64,000 bases of DNA from Tranzscheliella williamsii (taxonomy: Eukaryota > Basidiomycota > Ustilaginomycetes > Ustilaginales > Ustilaginaceae): contig JALBYF010000015.1 of assembly GCA_023212725.1 (NCBI GenBank), positions 62,001-126,000 of the forward strand, read 5' to 3'. The notes beneath the pieces were generated by a model, which saw only the letters and a program-made list of their open reading frames with translations, ran no database searches and was not told the DNA's origin. The translations under genes and the position numbers were made by a program. Shown piece after piece: positions 20,785 to 31,824 of the stretch. How positions within the stretch are numbered: position 1 is the first letter of the stretch; every line of letters starts with the position of its first letter.

Positions 20785-23700
20785 TCACCTTCGCGCTGGC
20801 GCGCTGCTGCTCCGAGACACATCCGCGGCAGTGTTCGGTTTCCGAAGGGAGGGTCGACCTCTTGCGTCAGCGGGTTGGTTGAGGAAGTTCTTTTCTCGGA
20901 CAAGCTTGGATGCTGTTCGGCTCAGCTTCCTCATCTCTCCGTCCTTGAGCTTGACGCTGAAGGCGCAGTTGAGCACGTTTTCGGGGGTAAGATGGTGTGG
21001 CGGGGGATGCAGCAGTAGCTGTAGCATCTCGCCCATGGTAGGGCAGGCTCTTCTGTCCATTAGCTGGTCGCGTAAGATCCTCACGATGGATAGCGCTACG
21101 CGCAGCATCCACGTTGGACCTTCGTAGAAAAAGACGTCCCATACCCTAACCAGAGTGGTCCAGGGTAGGACCCGTGTGAAGAGCGGTAAGAACCAGTTGG
21201 GTGTAAACATGATGGGCTGCAACCCGACCTCTTCGAATCGTGCATGCAGCTCAGCATCCATGGATCTCAGCAGTTTGCTAAAGACAACGCTGTCGACATG
21301 CAACTGCTTCATTCCGCTCGAGTAGTATTCTTCCATCTGCGGGTTACGCAACACGGCGCAGAGTAGCCAGAAAGCATCTTCGGCCGGCATGTGGATCATG
21401 GCAAACCCAGCCAGAAGGCCCATGCCCTGAGTGTAGCCGATGATCGGATTAAAGTGTACGTACGACTTGAGGATCCCCTCAAGGTCGGCTTTGCCCGTCG
21501 CCTTCTCGCCCATGAAGAGTCTGTGGTCAGGTAAGGTGCGGTGCAGATCCTTCTCGATGGTCTCGTAGGCCTCCTCCTTGCCTTTTTTGCCCTTGGCGCC
21601 CTGCGACGTCTTACAAAGCTGCTCGAAAAGGCCTGGCCTACGACGTACAGATGCGTTGGCCAAGAAAAGCCACACCTGGCGTCGAAGTGCCTGGGGCACA
21701 CCGGTACGCACCAGCTTCTTTACCTTTCTGCTCTTTTGAGCAGAGATAATGTCGTTTTCATTGAGGATCGCCTGCCATTTCTCACGCAGCTCGGGATCGT
21801 CATTCTGCGGCAGCGAAGGGGGTAGGCCCCGCTCGATGGCGAAACCCATGGCGTCGAACGCAACAGGGCGACCGGTAGGGTTGCCGCCGTTAGGGGATCC
21901 ATGAGTGGGAGAGCCAGACTCTACCATCGAGGCAGCAAGAGGACTGCGGTGCGGGCTCCTAGGAGTAGAGTAATTGCTGCCGGCCCCGCTGATCGGACGG
22001 CCAGCCTCGGTCATGGGAGAAGGTGCGCTTAGCTGGCTCATGGGGCTGCCACTTCGAGCCATGGGGGAAAGGCCGTGAAAACCGCTGCCGCCATGTAGAC
22101 CTGGAGTGGGATTGGAAGGATTCTTACGCAAAACTCCGGAACCGTGGCCCGAGTTGACGCGTTCCCTTTGTGACAAGCGATCCGAGGATGCACGCACAGG
22201 CCCCAATCCAGGAGACGTGGCAGGGCCATTGCGCGAGCGGATCGAAGTAGCCGAGGTGCGAAAAGAGAGTCCATTGGAAGGCATGTGTAGGATCGCAGCG
22301 TCGCCTGGACCTTCAAGCGCAAGGTTGTCGAGTTTGATGTTGCTTACCGACATCGATCGGCGCTTTTCGCGCGCCTCGGCGAATCCAGGACGACGGGCAA
22401 AATGGCCCTCGCTTGAAACGGTTCCAGCTGACGCTGGGGACGAAGAACCGGACGCAGAAGTGGCAGAGGAGGCGGATAGGGCAGTGGCGATGGATGGCAA
22501 TGCGCTCGGGTGCGCTCTTCCGCCCGAAGGCGGTGGCATGTTGGCCGTCTGCGACGGGCGCCGATGCGACTCGAAATAACCAGGCCCTGCTCTAGCTCCG
22601 CTCCGGTAGGAGCCTGAAGATGGAAGATCCGAGCCTGTGGGAGAGGTCATCTGCGGAGACAAGGGCGAGTGGGACTGGGCAGATGTGGGAGTATTCGACC
22701 CCGACTCTTCCACCTGGCGTCGGAGGCTCGAAGCCATGTTGGTGGGACCGCGAGGACTTGTGGTAAAGTTGCCCCGCGGATCTGGCGCTGCACTCGGACG
22801 CCGACCGGAGGGAGATCGAAGCGCCAAGGGAATGGAAGCATCAGCCTGTGAAGGAATGACGAGATGTCCTGGCCTTGTCATGGATCGTGGTGTCGGTTGG
22901 TCGGTTTCTTGTTCTTGACGCGAATGCTGCGGCTGTTGGAATTGGGCATTCAACGGCTTGCGGTCCGTGGGGGTTCGACCGCTGGCGCCGTTCAACGACT
23001 CGGCTGACCGAGATACGGCGAGCCTGGACAACCCGGACGGCTTGCTGCCGTACTGGCGGAAATCGAAATTGGGAAAGGCAACAGAGTCACGTCCATAAAC
23101 ATCGTAGATAGAAAAGGTGTAATCTCTACGACGATTGCTGCCTTCCTGGTCGTCGTCCGAGTCGTCGTTAGTGGAATTGGTAGAGTTGGAAGAAGTGACC
23201 GAGGCGCGTGCTTTATCGCCGGTAGCATGGACGGATGGGGGCGTGGTCAAAAGTACATTTGGCTCCGTGTGAATCGGCGAATCACTATTCGACGATATCG
23301 GCGAAGGTGGGAGATGGTTAATGGAGGGCGGATGCTGATTCCTGCGTGTTGCAGAAGGCATGGACGAGGCCGCCCCGGTACTGCGGTTTGTTGATCCGTT
23401 TGCCTGCGGGACAGGGCTTGATTGCTGGGTTGAGAGGGAAGTGCTATCCTCCCGACCGTGTCTGGCCCATGGTAAAAGCGAAGTAGAGTCGTCCGAGTCT
23501 TCATCATCGGCTGTAATAGGCCGACGCGTTGGCTGCTTGCGCAAATGTCCTTCATCTGACAAAGGCGGCGTTGCCAGGCCGATGCCGCCATTCCTAGAAG
23601 CGGCTTGCGTTGCATGAAGAGAAGAACCTCGGGGAGCGGACTTGAGATGGGGCGGGATGGTGGGCGGGCTTGGGTGTGTGGCTGTGTTGCTGTTGGCTGC

Positions 23701-24335
23701 GCCGTCTTCTTCATCATCCGAATTGACCGAAGTGAAGGGGATTCCGGCAGGAACCTGAGAGAGATGCATCTTTGCCGCTTCACTTTTGGACATGGGTCTC
23801 ATGCTCGAGTCTCGGATACCGCCAGCACCACTGCGACGCATTAACACGGGCTTCTTCAACCGGCCGTGGAATTGAACATGGGCTCCCTTGAAGCGTCCTA
23901 CAACACCCTCGCAGTACCCCTATCGATGTCCACATCGGCGGCGGTAGGAATGGGAGACAGTGGAGCAGAGCAAGACGAAAAGCATAACACCGTAGAGAGG
24001 CATGGGGAGATAGGCAGAAGGAATGCAAAGGCAGATGAGCATGAGATGCTTGACGCTTGCAAAAAAGCTGGTGTCGTGGAGGTTCAACTTACAAGAAACC
24101 AAGCTTCAGCGTCTGGGAGGGATTCACTCCTGCGCTTGTGGTTACTACCTGTAGCCCGGCCGTTGGCGTCGACGCCGTCGTCATCGAGTCTGCGAAGTAC
24201 AACGATTTTTTCCCCGGACATGAACATGAGGTCTTCAGGCTCTGTCGCGGGATTGTCGATGAGGGCAGTACATGACCCGATGCCGCCCTTCTGAAGCGCG
24301 AAGCGGGTCCAAGCATTTAGCGTATGAGCATCCAT
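20785..24335 (-). CDS. SH3-TBC domain Rab GTPase-activating protein
   Basis: Two exons, 24093-24335 and 20785-23919, joined across a 173-bp GTAAGT intron, give 1125 aa. Exon 1 holds most of an SH3 domain (CTALIDNPATEPEDLMF, GEKIVVLRRL, EAWFL). Exon 2 opens with its remainder (GYCEGVVGRFKGAHVQF), so the join rebuilds one SH3 domain at about residues 20-100. A 700-residue Ser/Pro-rich disordered region follows. The TBC domain (about 815-1055) carries the catalytic IEKDLHRT arginine motif and the YTQGMG glutamine motif. It is expected to accelerate GTP hydrolysis on a Rab protein, probably at a site chosen by the SH3 domain. The Rab partner is unknown. Confidence 0.88.
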
Positions 24336-27300
24336 TGGTGAGATGGGAGCAGGTTTCCCTGTCTAGTACGTTTGCTGACCAGGGCAGACAAAAGAGAAGA
24401 GAGCGTGGTGAGGCGATAAGGCAGCAGAGCACAGTCAGACCTGTCGACGGTGGCGGTGCTATCCCCTGTAGCTCGGCTGATAGGCTGGTCGAAGTTCGAG
24501 AAGATGTAAAGATCGTGCAGGGCGGAAAGTGATGCAGAGGGCGGGAGAAAACGGAGCCAGAACCGAATGGCACCCGAGAGACAACGGCGCAGTTGAGAAA
24601 CGACGGTGATGGTAGAATGGTGTTGGTGGTGACCAAGATGCAGAAGTCGCTCAGCAACTCTTCTGGGATGGTGGCCGCGATGGTCGCTAGCAGAAACAAA
24701 AGTCGGCACTACAATACTGAGCCGAGTCTATCGGATTTGGAAAGCTTCGACGCGCAACAACGACGAGTGTAGATAGCGCGGAAGAGTAGTATAGATGCGC
24801 GGGATAGGGCCGGCCCAGTGGAGAAGGAAGGTGATGAACACGGGATGGTAGTTCGGAGCTGAGCCGAAAAAGCTAACAAGGAAAGAGCGCCGCCAGCGAA
24901 CAAGGAAACAGCGCCGACGTCCGAGAAGGGAGCGTCAATATGGGCGAGACACTGGGCTTGTGGCGAAAAGGATGCGCTGCGATGCAGTGCGGTGCCGTGC
25001 GATGCGATGCAGTGTAGACTGGGTGGTGTTGCGTGATGAAGAGGAGTTCTTGGGCCAAAGAGGGGGAGGGGAGCCAATGCGCACAGCGAAGCTTAGAGTA
25101 GGGCGAGAAGGGTGGGAAGAGGGAGAACGAGGCGAAGAGGGGCAAGCCAGCGGCGCAACCGAGAGCAAAGGCAAGGGCGGATGAGGAGCCACGCCGAAGA
25201 GCGCGGATCGCGGTGATTTGGGCAGCGTGTTGATGGCGACAATCAGCAGGAGCAAGGCAACGCAAGGCAGGCGAGGCTGGCCGGCAACGCACCGATGCTA
25301 TTATTGCACCACTCGGAAATACCGCAAGCCAGCTTTCAGCTTGGCTCAGCTTGCCTTCTTGGCCACAAGATCGTGATATCGATCCATCTACCCATTTCGC
25401 ACGACGCCTCTCCAACCTGGCGCCACTGTGACTACTCCATGAGCGTCCAAAATAGCGGGGCGACTCAAGGCGGAGAGCCACGATTGGGGGTGAAGGGGCA
25501 GCTAAGCTAACTAACCACTGAACCGACGCGCCAGAACTCGGAAGCAGGCTGGAGTTGACTGGCGAACTGCTGCTGCTGCGCTCATCTTGCTGCCCTTTGC
25601 TATGCATGAACTGAAACTTAGGATGGAGAGCCGACCGTCCGCATAGCGTGCACGCGTGTCCATAAACTGGCATTCCAAAGATGGCTAGCATCCTTGAAAT
25701 CGGAATTGTGCCCATCAATTAGCTAGCCATTCTGCGAATTAGCCTGGAACGCAGGTAGCCAGCTACTTTTAAGTTAGGACTTGTAGTATGGGTCCGTATC
25801 GCCTCTGCTTCCGTGTCTACGTGCCCATCGCCTAGCATCGTTACAAGTGCCGTTCATACTTGGTCGGAGTGCTGTTTGGTTCATGCCGCTGCCGATGCTC
25901 TGTGAATACCCGCCTGCCGCAGAATTCTACGCCGCATTCCGGCTTACTTGACGTTGCGACGATCACTTGAGAAGGGCAGGGCTGCGAAGCGGCGGCTTGC
26001 TTACTGTACTTAGCATGACCAGCGCCAGTGTCCGGCTAGGACCTAGTCACTCGGTCTGGCAGCCGCGATGCAACCGCATATGCAGACACGCCCCAGCTGC
26101 ACATGCTCTTGCCGCTGACTGCACATGTTCTTGCCGCTGGCTGCACATGCTCTTGCCACTGGCTGCTGCATCGCCGCTCCCATCAACGGCATCTGCGAGT
26201 TCCCGCCCAAGAAGGAGGAGCGCCAACGAAAACGGCAATTACTAGCTTGGCTCGACATATGGACAATAGCAGGCGGGAAGGCTAGCAAGGCTGTTGCGTC
26301 GATCTCGACCTTGGTGTTCAGGTGGACGCAGCTGCAAGGAATGTGGGCCTACTTCGCCGGCGGTTTCAGGACATAACACCGGTAATGAACGGCTGCTGCG
26401 TGCTGATTCGGTTTCGACTAGGATGCGTCGGTGGTTGTGGATCCAGTCGCCAGTCAGAATGTTCATCCGAGCTTGTGCAAGCTGGTAAAGTTTCGGTGGA
26501 CTTTGTAGCAGTTTAGTCTGAGTAAGGGGGTTGAGGGGCCACGACAGCAAGGCAAAGAGCATATGCAACTTGCCTCGGATCCAGCGTGTACGTCTCTGCC
26601 TAATCCAACACACGAGGTCTGTGGTAGTTATCGGGATGCAAATACGAAACAACGGCCAGCAAATTCAAACTTGTTGATATCGGCTCGGTCTGAAACCGAC
26701 ACCAGCTAAGCTGCCCTTCGTCTTTCAGTGACGATTTGCAGCCTGCACTTTGCCAAAAGAGCAGGGCTGTACTTTACAGGGTCGTATATTGGCAGCTTTA
26801 ACTGAGACGGGGCCAAGCTTCAGAACCATTTTGCAGGGTTTGGGACGGAATTGCGCAAGGAGGATACGGCGGCTGGAGCGGGCGAAGGAGCAGGTAGGCT
26901 TCCGAGATGCAGCCCTGACCAACAGACCCCTTTTTCACTAGAAAATCCGATGGCGGAAGCCACACCAGCAAAAGAAGAGATCGTTAAAAAGAGAAGAAAT
27001 CGTTAGAAATACGAGATCGTTAGAAACCTACGAGATTCGGACAGTCAGATCGGCGTGCCAAGCCAAGCTGGCTGATTGTCGCCGCCTCGTGCCCTCCGCC
27101 TGGCCCGCACCCTTGACCCACGACCTCTCTCCACTCGTGTTGGTACGGGCTGTGGCGTGCGTCTGCATCTGCAGACAAGTGTTTGGGACGGACAGCACGG
27201 CGCTGATCATCGCAGGCAGCCAGAGCCACGAGGATCTCCACGGCCGGGCCACTTCCTCTGCGCCTGCGATCTAATTGGCTGCGTTTTGTTGCGTTGGCTG

Positions 27301-28069
27301 CGTTTCTAATGCAGTGTCGATCCTTCTTTTTTCCATTTTGCGTTGGCAAATTATGTACCGACCGCCCCTTTTCCTCTGCGTTTCAGCTAGAGTCCACCTC
27401 CTAAACTCAATTATCCGATCTTAGGCTCATTGCCGTCACTTTGTCCGCGGATGCAATCGTGTGGTCCCATCAGCGCATTCATGGCCGTCCGTCCGTTGGC
27501 AGTCCCCGCTTCACACCTTACGATTGCATTGATCCGACGCTCCGACACCCGTTCTTCACTTAGTTGGCAGCCAAGCTCTGGGTGATGTTGTGCTTGTTAG
27601 ATCCAGCACCGCCGCTCTGAACGTGAATGCTATCTGTAAGGCACCGCCTCCGTCTCCTATTGCCTTGTCGCGTGACGACGCAAGGCGGTCAAGGGTCTGT
27701 TCCCCAGTCGGGTGGGCATGCCAGCCTAGGCTTGGGGGTTGGCACTTCCATTGGCTGTTTCTGTCTCGAGACACAGTTGTGCTCTACCCAGTTTAGCGCC
27801 CATATCAACAGAATAGATAATGCGGCCTGAAAAAAGAAGAAGAAATGGGCCAAAAATTAAACCCAAAAAGCGTGATGCTCGTACTAAAACCAAGCATGGC
27901 AGCGTCAAGGGATCGCCCGATGCCGATTCGCTTTCCGATTACGCGCCTCTGACATCTCCACATGATGGGTGTCGACATCTGCTGAGCTGCATGGGCTTGT
28001 CCCTCTCTCACCTGCTCGCTCTTGGCTGCGTCCTTGTGCACGCACGATTAGCCACGATTCGCCGGCGTC
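24336..28069. other. 3.7-kb gene-poor region
   Basis: No supportable gene between the SH3-TBC start and cyclin H. The part next to the SH3-TBC gene (24336-25250) is purine-rich on the plus strand, consistent with a pyrimidine-rich leader on the minus strand. The longest frame (24873-25718, minus) has no domain. The region contains a 22-bp tandem repeat at 26097-26162 and short GATCGTTA-like direct repeats near 26980-27030. Confidence 0.6.
26097..26162. repeat. 22-bp tandem repeat, 3 copies
   Basis: Three adjacent 22-bp units starting CTGCACATGCTCTTGCCGCT, differing at a few positions. They lie in the gene-poor region upstream of cyclin H. Confidence 0.92.
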
Positions 28070-29593
28070 ATGGCTCAGCCTGGGGCTACAGAGGGCTCTG
28101 CTGTGAACATCCAAGTCCATGCGTCCGCAGCCACTCCAGCGCCGGCGCTTGCATTCTCCTCGGCGTCGTTTCGTCCCGTCGAGATAGCCTCTGTACCACT
28201 GCTGCCACCCGACTTCGGGCCGTCGCTTGCGTACGCGCAGACCAGCCAGGGAAGGAACTGGCGCTACAGCGCCTCAGCCCTAGCACGATTACGCAAAGAA
28301 GGCAATGAAGCAGCACGCCGGCGGCTCGCCGCCATCTGGAATCAAGAGGCGCAGCAGCAGGCCGCGTTCGCCTCGTCGTCTGCGTCCGATCCCGAACCCC
28401 CCTTTCTGTCGGTGGACGACGAACTTGCGCTGATCACTTACTACCTCGTCAAGGTAGGCCAAATTGTGCGTGCCTTTGGGCTCCCCGAGCTGATCGAGGC
28501 GACGGCTACCACATATGTCAAGCGATTCTACCTGCGCAACACCTGCATGGACTTTCACCCCAAGAACATTGTAGTCACCTGCATCTTCCTGGCAAGCAAA
28601 GCCGAGAACTACCCCATCAGCCTGCACGACTTTGCGCGCAAGCTTGCGGGCGCCAAAAGCAGCGACAAGGCCGTCGTCGAGGAGAACCGAAAGACTGTCC
28701 TGGATCTCGAGTTCCTTGTCTCGCAGAGCTTGCAGTTCGAGTATGCCGTTGTCGGTGCGCACCGTGCGTTGTACGGCCTCATCCTCGACCTGCAGCAGTC
28801 GATCGACACGCCGCCATCCAGGGAGACAACCCATGCGCTGGCGGCCTCGGCGCATGCCCATCTGACCAACTCGAGGCTGACAGATGCCGAGTTCATCTAC
28901 ACGCCCACCCAGATTGCGCTGGCGTGCCTGCGGGCGGCCGAGGCTGCGCCTTCCTCGGGCGGCACCGCGGGGGTGTCGGGACGGGACATGGTGGGGCGGT
29001 GGCTGGACGCCAAGGAGGGCCGAGCGCGGGCGGCGGCGTTGGCGGGTAAGGCGGAGCGGGTGCGGCTGCGTGCGCAGGAGGCCGAGCGCGTCGCGCGGGC
29101 CAAGGTGGCGGCGGCGCGGCGTGCTCGCGGCAAGGCGGGTGCCAAGGCGGCCGAGGACGAGCTGGCGGCCGCGGCGGCGGCTGCTACTGCCGCTCCGCCC
29201 CTGGCGAACGAGTTCGACGACGACGTGATCGTCGCGCAGCCGCTGGGAATGCCCCGCGCCGAGCTGGACGCGGTGCTGGACGAGATTGAGCACCTCTTCC
29301 GCGCTCGCGAGGCGCGCGGCTACACCGGCGCAGGCAAGGGCACCGCCGACATCGACCGCGTCAAGCAGATCGACATGCGCCAGAAACTCTGCGCCAACCC
29401 GCACAACCTCTCCGCCACCCAGCCCGACCGCAAGCGCCTCGCCGACGACCCCCTCGACCCCTACAAACGCGCCCGCAACGCAGCTCCCCCTCCCCCCACC
29501 AGCACCCACCCCGCCAAACCCACAGTCGACAGCGACGACGACGACGTTCCCGTCTCAAACGACTTTGGCGTCAAGCGCGACCCACAGCTGTAG
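28070..29593 (+). CDS. CCL1: Cyclin H (TFIIH CAK subunit)
   Basis: Single exon, 507 aa. The N-terminus has NWRYSASALARLRKEGNEAARRR (read in part), typical of cyclin H/Ccl1. The first cyclin box follows (DDELALITYYLVKVGQIV, YVKRFYLRNTCMDFHPKNIV), then FLASKAENYPISLHDF and VLDLEFLVSQSLQFE. Cyclin H pairs with the Cdk7/Kin28 kinase in TFIIH to phosphorylate RNA polymerase II and cell-cycle kinases. The C-terminal third is long, Ala/Arg-rich, and probably a coiled coil followed by a Pro-rich tail, making the protein longer than yeast Ccl1 (393 aa). It is tail-to-tail with a mannosyltransferase gene 314 bp away. Confidence 0.92.
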   Translation: MAQPGATEGSAVNIQVHASAATPAPALAFSSASFRPVEIASVPLLPPDFGPSLAYAQTSQGRNWRYSASALARLRKEGNEAARRRLAAIWNQEAQQQAAFASSSASDPEPPFLSVDDELALITYYLVKVGQIVRAFGLPELIEATATTYVKRFYLRNTCMDFHPKNIVVTCIFLASKAENYPISLHDFARKLAGAKSSDKAVVEENRKTVLDLEFLVSQSLQFEYAVVGAHRALYGLILDLQQSIDTPPSRETTHALAASAHAHLTNSRLTDAEFIYTPTQIALACLRAAEAAPSSGGTAGVSGRDMVGRWLDAKEGRARAAALAGKAERVRLRAQEAERVARAKVAAARRARGKAGAKAAEDELAAAAAAATAAPPLANEFDDDVIVAQPLGMPRAELDAVLDEIEHLFRAREARGYTGAGKGTADIDRVKQIDMRQKLCANPHNLSATQPDRKRLADDPLDPYKRARNAAPPPPTSTHPAKPTVDSDDDDVPVSNDFGVKRDPQL

Positions 29594-29907
29594 CCAATCG
29601 TCCCATCCCTCGCCCCCCCAACACACCACGAAGCGCCTGGTTCCGCAACGATCCGCGGCCGCCGTCATTGCCGCTACCGCTGCTGCCATCGCTGTTCGCC
29701 GGGCAGAATAAACCCGAAAGCGGGATGCTAATAAAAAAGCAGGATACTCTTGGGCGCAATACCGGTGTGGATGGAGAGCGAGACACGCCGGAACGCAGTC
29801 TATACGGTAACATGCTGGGTGCTGATATGCGGAAGGAAGGGGGACAGGCGCGGGCCGTGGGCCGACGAAGCGGATCAAGGAGCGTACGGTGCAGGATCTA
29901 GCGGGGC
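29594..29907. other. Convergent 3' intergenic region
   Basis: 314 bp between the stop codons of cyclin H (+) and the first GT71 gene (-). It presumably holds both 3' UTRs. Nothing else is seen. Confidence 0.65.
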
Positions 29908-31824
29908 TTATTTCTCCAGAAGGGCGTCCTTGACCGACTTGCTCTTGGGAATTTTGGCGCGGAAGGCGAGTTCGGCGTCCTTGGCGACCTTCTTGATCTG
30001 GTTGATGCGCGAAGTGAGGTCGAAGTCGGCAAGGCTGCCGCTGGTGTAGTTGCGCATGCACCAGCGCTCGTCGTCGAAGAGGAACTCCCACGTGCCGTCG
30101 AGGGAAAACGTGTTGGGGTCGATGTACACCTCGTCGCTGAGGTGCTTGGTGTCGAGGATGCCGCCGTTGAACCACGCGGGGCGGCCGAGCGTCATGGCGT
30201 CCGCCTCGCCGTCGCCGTCCAGGTCGTTGGTGTCGGCGCCGAGGAAGTGGAGCGGATGCTCGGAGCAGAACTCGTCCTCTTCCGGTGCGGGCGGTGCGGC
30301 GGTGTCCGGGATGGATGGGTGGCGGCCGGTGGTGGCGAGCGGCTCGATAGGGGTGCGGGTGCGGGCGGTGCCGATAGCCTGGGCATAGCGCGGGACAAAG
30401 TAGTAGGGAAAGTTGGCAAACTCAAAGCTGAGCCAGAAGGTCTCCTTGTCGCCCCACCAGATGCGGTAGGTGGTCTTTTTGCGGATCTCGCCCATGTTCT
30501 GCCAAGCGGTGAAGAGGAGCGCGGCAAAGACGTTGGTCTTGCGCTTGTCGACGACGACAATGCCGGACTCCTGCTCGAAGATGCCCTTCTTCTTCCAAAA
30601 CGCACTCTGCGCGAGGCGCGGCGACGGCCCACGCAGCGCGAGCTGGTTGGCCATAAAGTCCTGGATGATCTCATCGACGCCCTTGCGCACGTGGTCGCGG
30701 TCGTGGAAGAAGAGCGTCCCCGTGTCCAGATAGCCCGGCTCCTGGAAGAAGTTATCCGGGTCCTCGAGCAGGATCGCGTCCGCGTCGGCGAGCATCACCT
30801 CGGTAAAGTTGGTGGCCAGCAGCGCGAACGGCTTGATGGCAAAGCCCTGGCGCTCGAGCTGGACCAGGTCGGCGTCGAACAGGCCGAGCGACTGGAGGTC
30901 GATGCAGCGGACGTGCGCATAGGTCTTGGTCAGATAGTCGCGGTACGGCTGCGGCAAGTCTGCCTCGCCGTAGTAGTAGAGCTCGATCGGGATCTGGTTG
31001 GCGTGGCGCTCGCGGATGATGCTGATAAACTGGCTGGCGAAGACAGAGCCCTTGTAGCCGAGGCTCATCACGATGCCCTTTTCGCCGGTGCCGTGTTTGC
31101 TGTTACTGCTGGCGTTGGCGAGCCAGGAGCGGCGGAGCTGGTTGATGCCGGGCACAAAGGGCCAGAGGACCTTTTCCATGTGGTCGAAGCCGGGCAGGGT
31201 GGGGTTTTTGAGCAGGTGCGCGTACATCTCGGTGCGGAGGCCCATCTCGGCGAAGCCTGTCTTGTCGCGCGCGCGGATGGGGTGGGTGGTGATGTGGTCG
31301 ATCCACGAGTTGAGGAAGACGGCCTCGTGGGCGTGGCGGGCGATGTTGCCGCTGACCGTGTAGTCGATCTGTGCTGCGGGCCAGGCCAGGATGCGGACCA
31401 GCCCCAGCACCAGCACGGCGAGCGGGATGGCGACACGGTACGACACGCCGCGCAGCTGTCCCGCGAGCTGCCGCCTCCGCTTGCACATCCCCAGCACCGA
31501 CCGCAGCGACCACCGCCGCTCGGACACCGACAGCAGCGACACCTTGCCCGTCACCCCACCACCGCTCAAAACATGCCCTGCAGCATACAGCGAAGGCCGC
31601 GCCGCGCCGTGCAGCTGGCCAAACATCCCTTCCAGCCCGTTCTCGGTGTAGCGAGGCGGCGGGGTCGCGCTCGGATCGTGCGCATACGATGCCGCCCGCA
31701 CCGGCATCGTCGGCCTCGCCACCTCTGCGGATGCCATCGACTCTTGGTCAACGCTTCCCGATTCCAGCCCCACCGTGCGCCCGCGGAATCTCGAAGGGAC
31801 TTGCTTTGCCGCACTCGAAGGCAT
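29908..31824 (-). CDS. MNN1-type alpha-1,3-mannosyltransferase (GT71)
   Basis: Single exon, 638 aa. A cytosolic tail of about 128 residues precedes one membrane segment (about residues 129-149, VAIPLAVLVLGLV), so this is a type II Golgi enzyme. The luminal domain has GIVMSLGYKGSVFASQF, YYYGEADLP, and the metal-binding DAD motif (Asp347, Asp349 in MLADADAILLEDPDNFF). Further marks are TGTLFFHDRDH, SGIVVVDKRK, GDKETFWLSFE and AWFNGGIL. This is the Mnn1 family, which adds alpha-1,3-mannose to protein glycans. A divergent paralogue starts about 1.6 kb away. The exact acceptor is unknown. Confidence 0.92.
   Translation of the reverse strand: MPSSAAKQVPSRFRGRTVGLESGSVDQESMASAEVARPTMPVRAASYAHDPSATPPPRYTENGLEGMFGQLHGAARPSLYAAGHVLSGGGVTGKVSLLSVSERRWSLRSVLGMCKRRRQLAGQLRGVSYRVAIPLAVLVLGLVRILAWPAAQIDYTVSGNIARHAHEAVFLNSWIDHITTHPIRARDKTGFAEMGLRTEMYAHLLKNPTLPGFDHMEKVLWPFVPGINQLRRSWLANASSNSKHGTGEKGIVMSLGYKGSVFASQFISIIRERHANQIPIELYYYGEADLPQPYRDYLTKTYAHVRCIDLQSLGLFDADLVQLERQGFAIKPFALLATNFTEVMLADADAILLEDPDNFFQEPGYLDTGTLFFHDRDHVRKGVDEIIQDFMANQLALRGPSPRLAQSAFWKKKGIFEQESGIVVVDKRKTNVFAALLFTAWQNMGEIRKKTTYRIWWGDKETFWLSFEFANFPYYFVPRYAQAIGTARTRTPIEPLATTGRHPSIPDTAAPPAPEEDEFCSEHPLHFLGADTNDLDGDGEADAMTLGRPAWFNGGILDTKHLSDEVYIDPNTFSLDGTWEFLFDDERWCMRNYTSGSLADFDLTSRINQIKKVAKDAELAFRAKIPKSKSVKDALLEK

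Noticed and set aside
24873..25718. 281-codon minus-strand frame in the gene-poor region
   Set aside because: No domain, signal or homologous motif; composition looks like a translated CT-rich leader. Could not be supported.
28289..29509. 406-codon minus-strand frame
   Set aside because: Antisense shadow of cyclin H.
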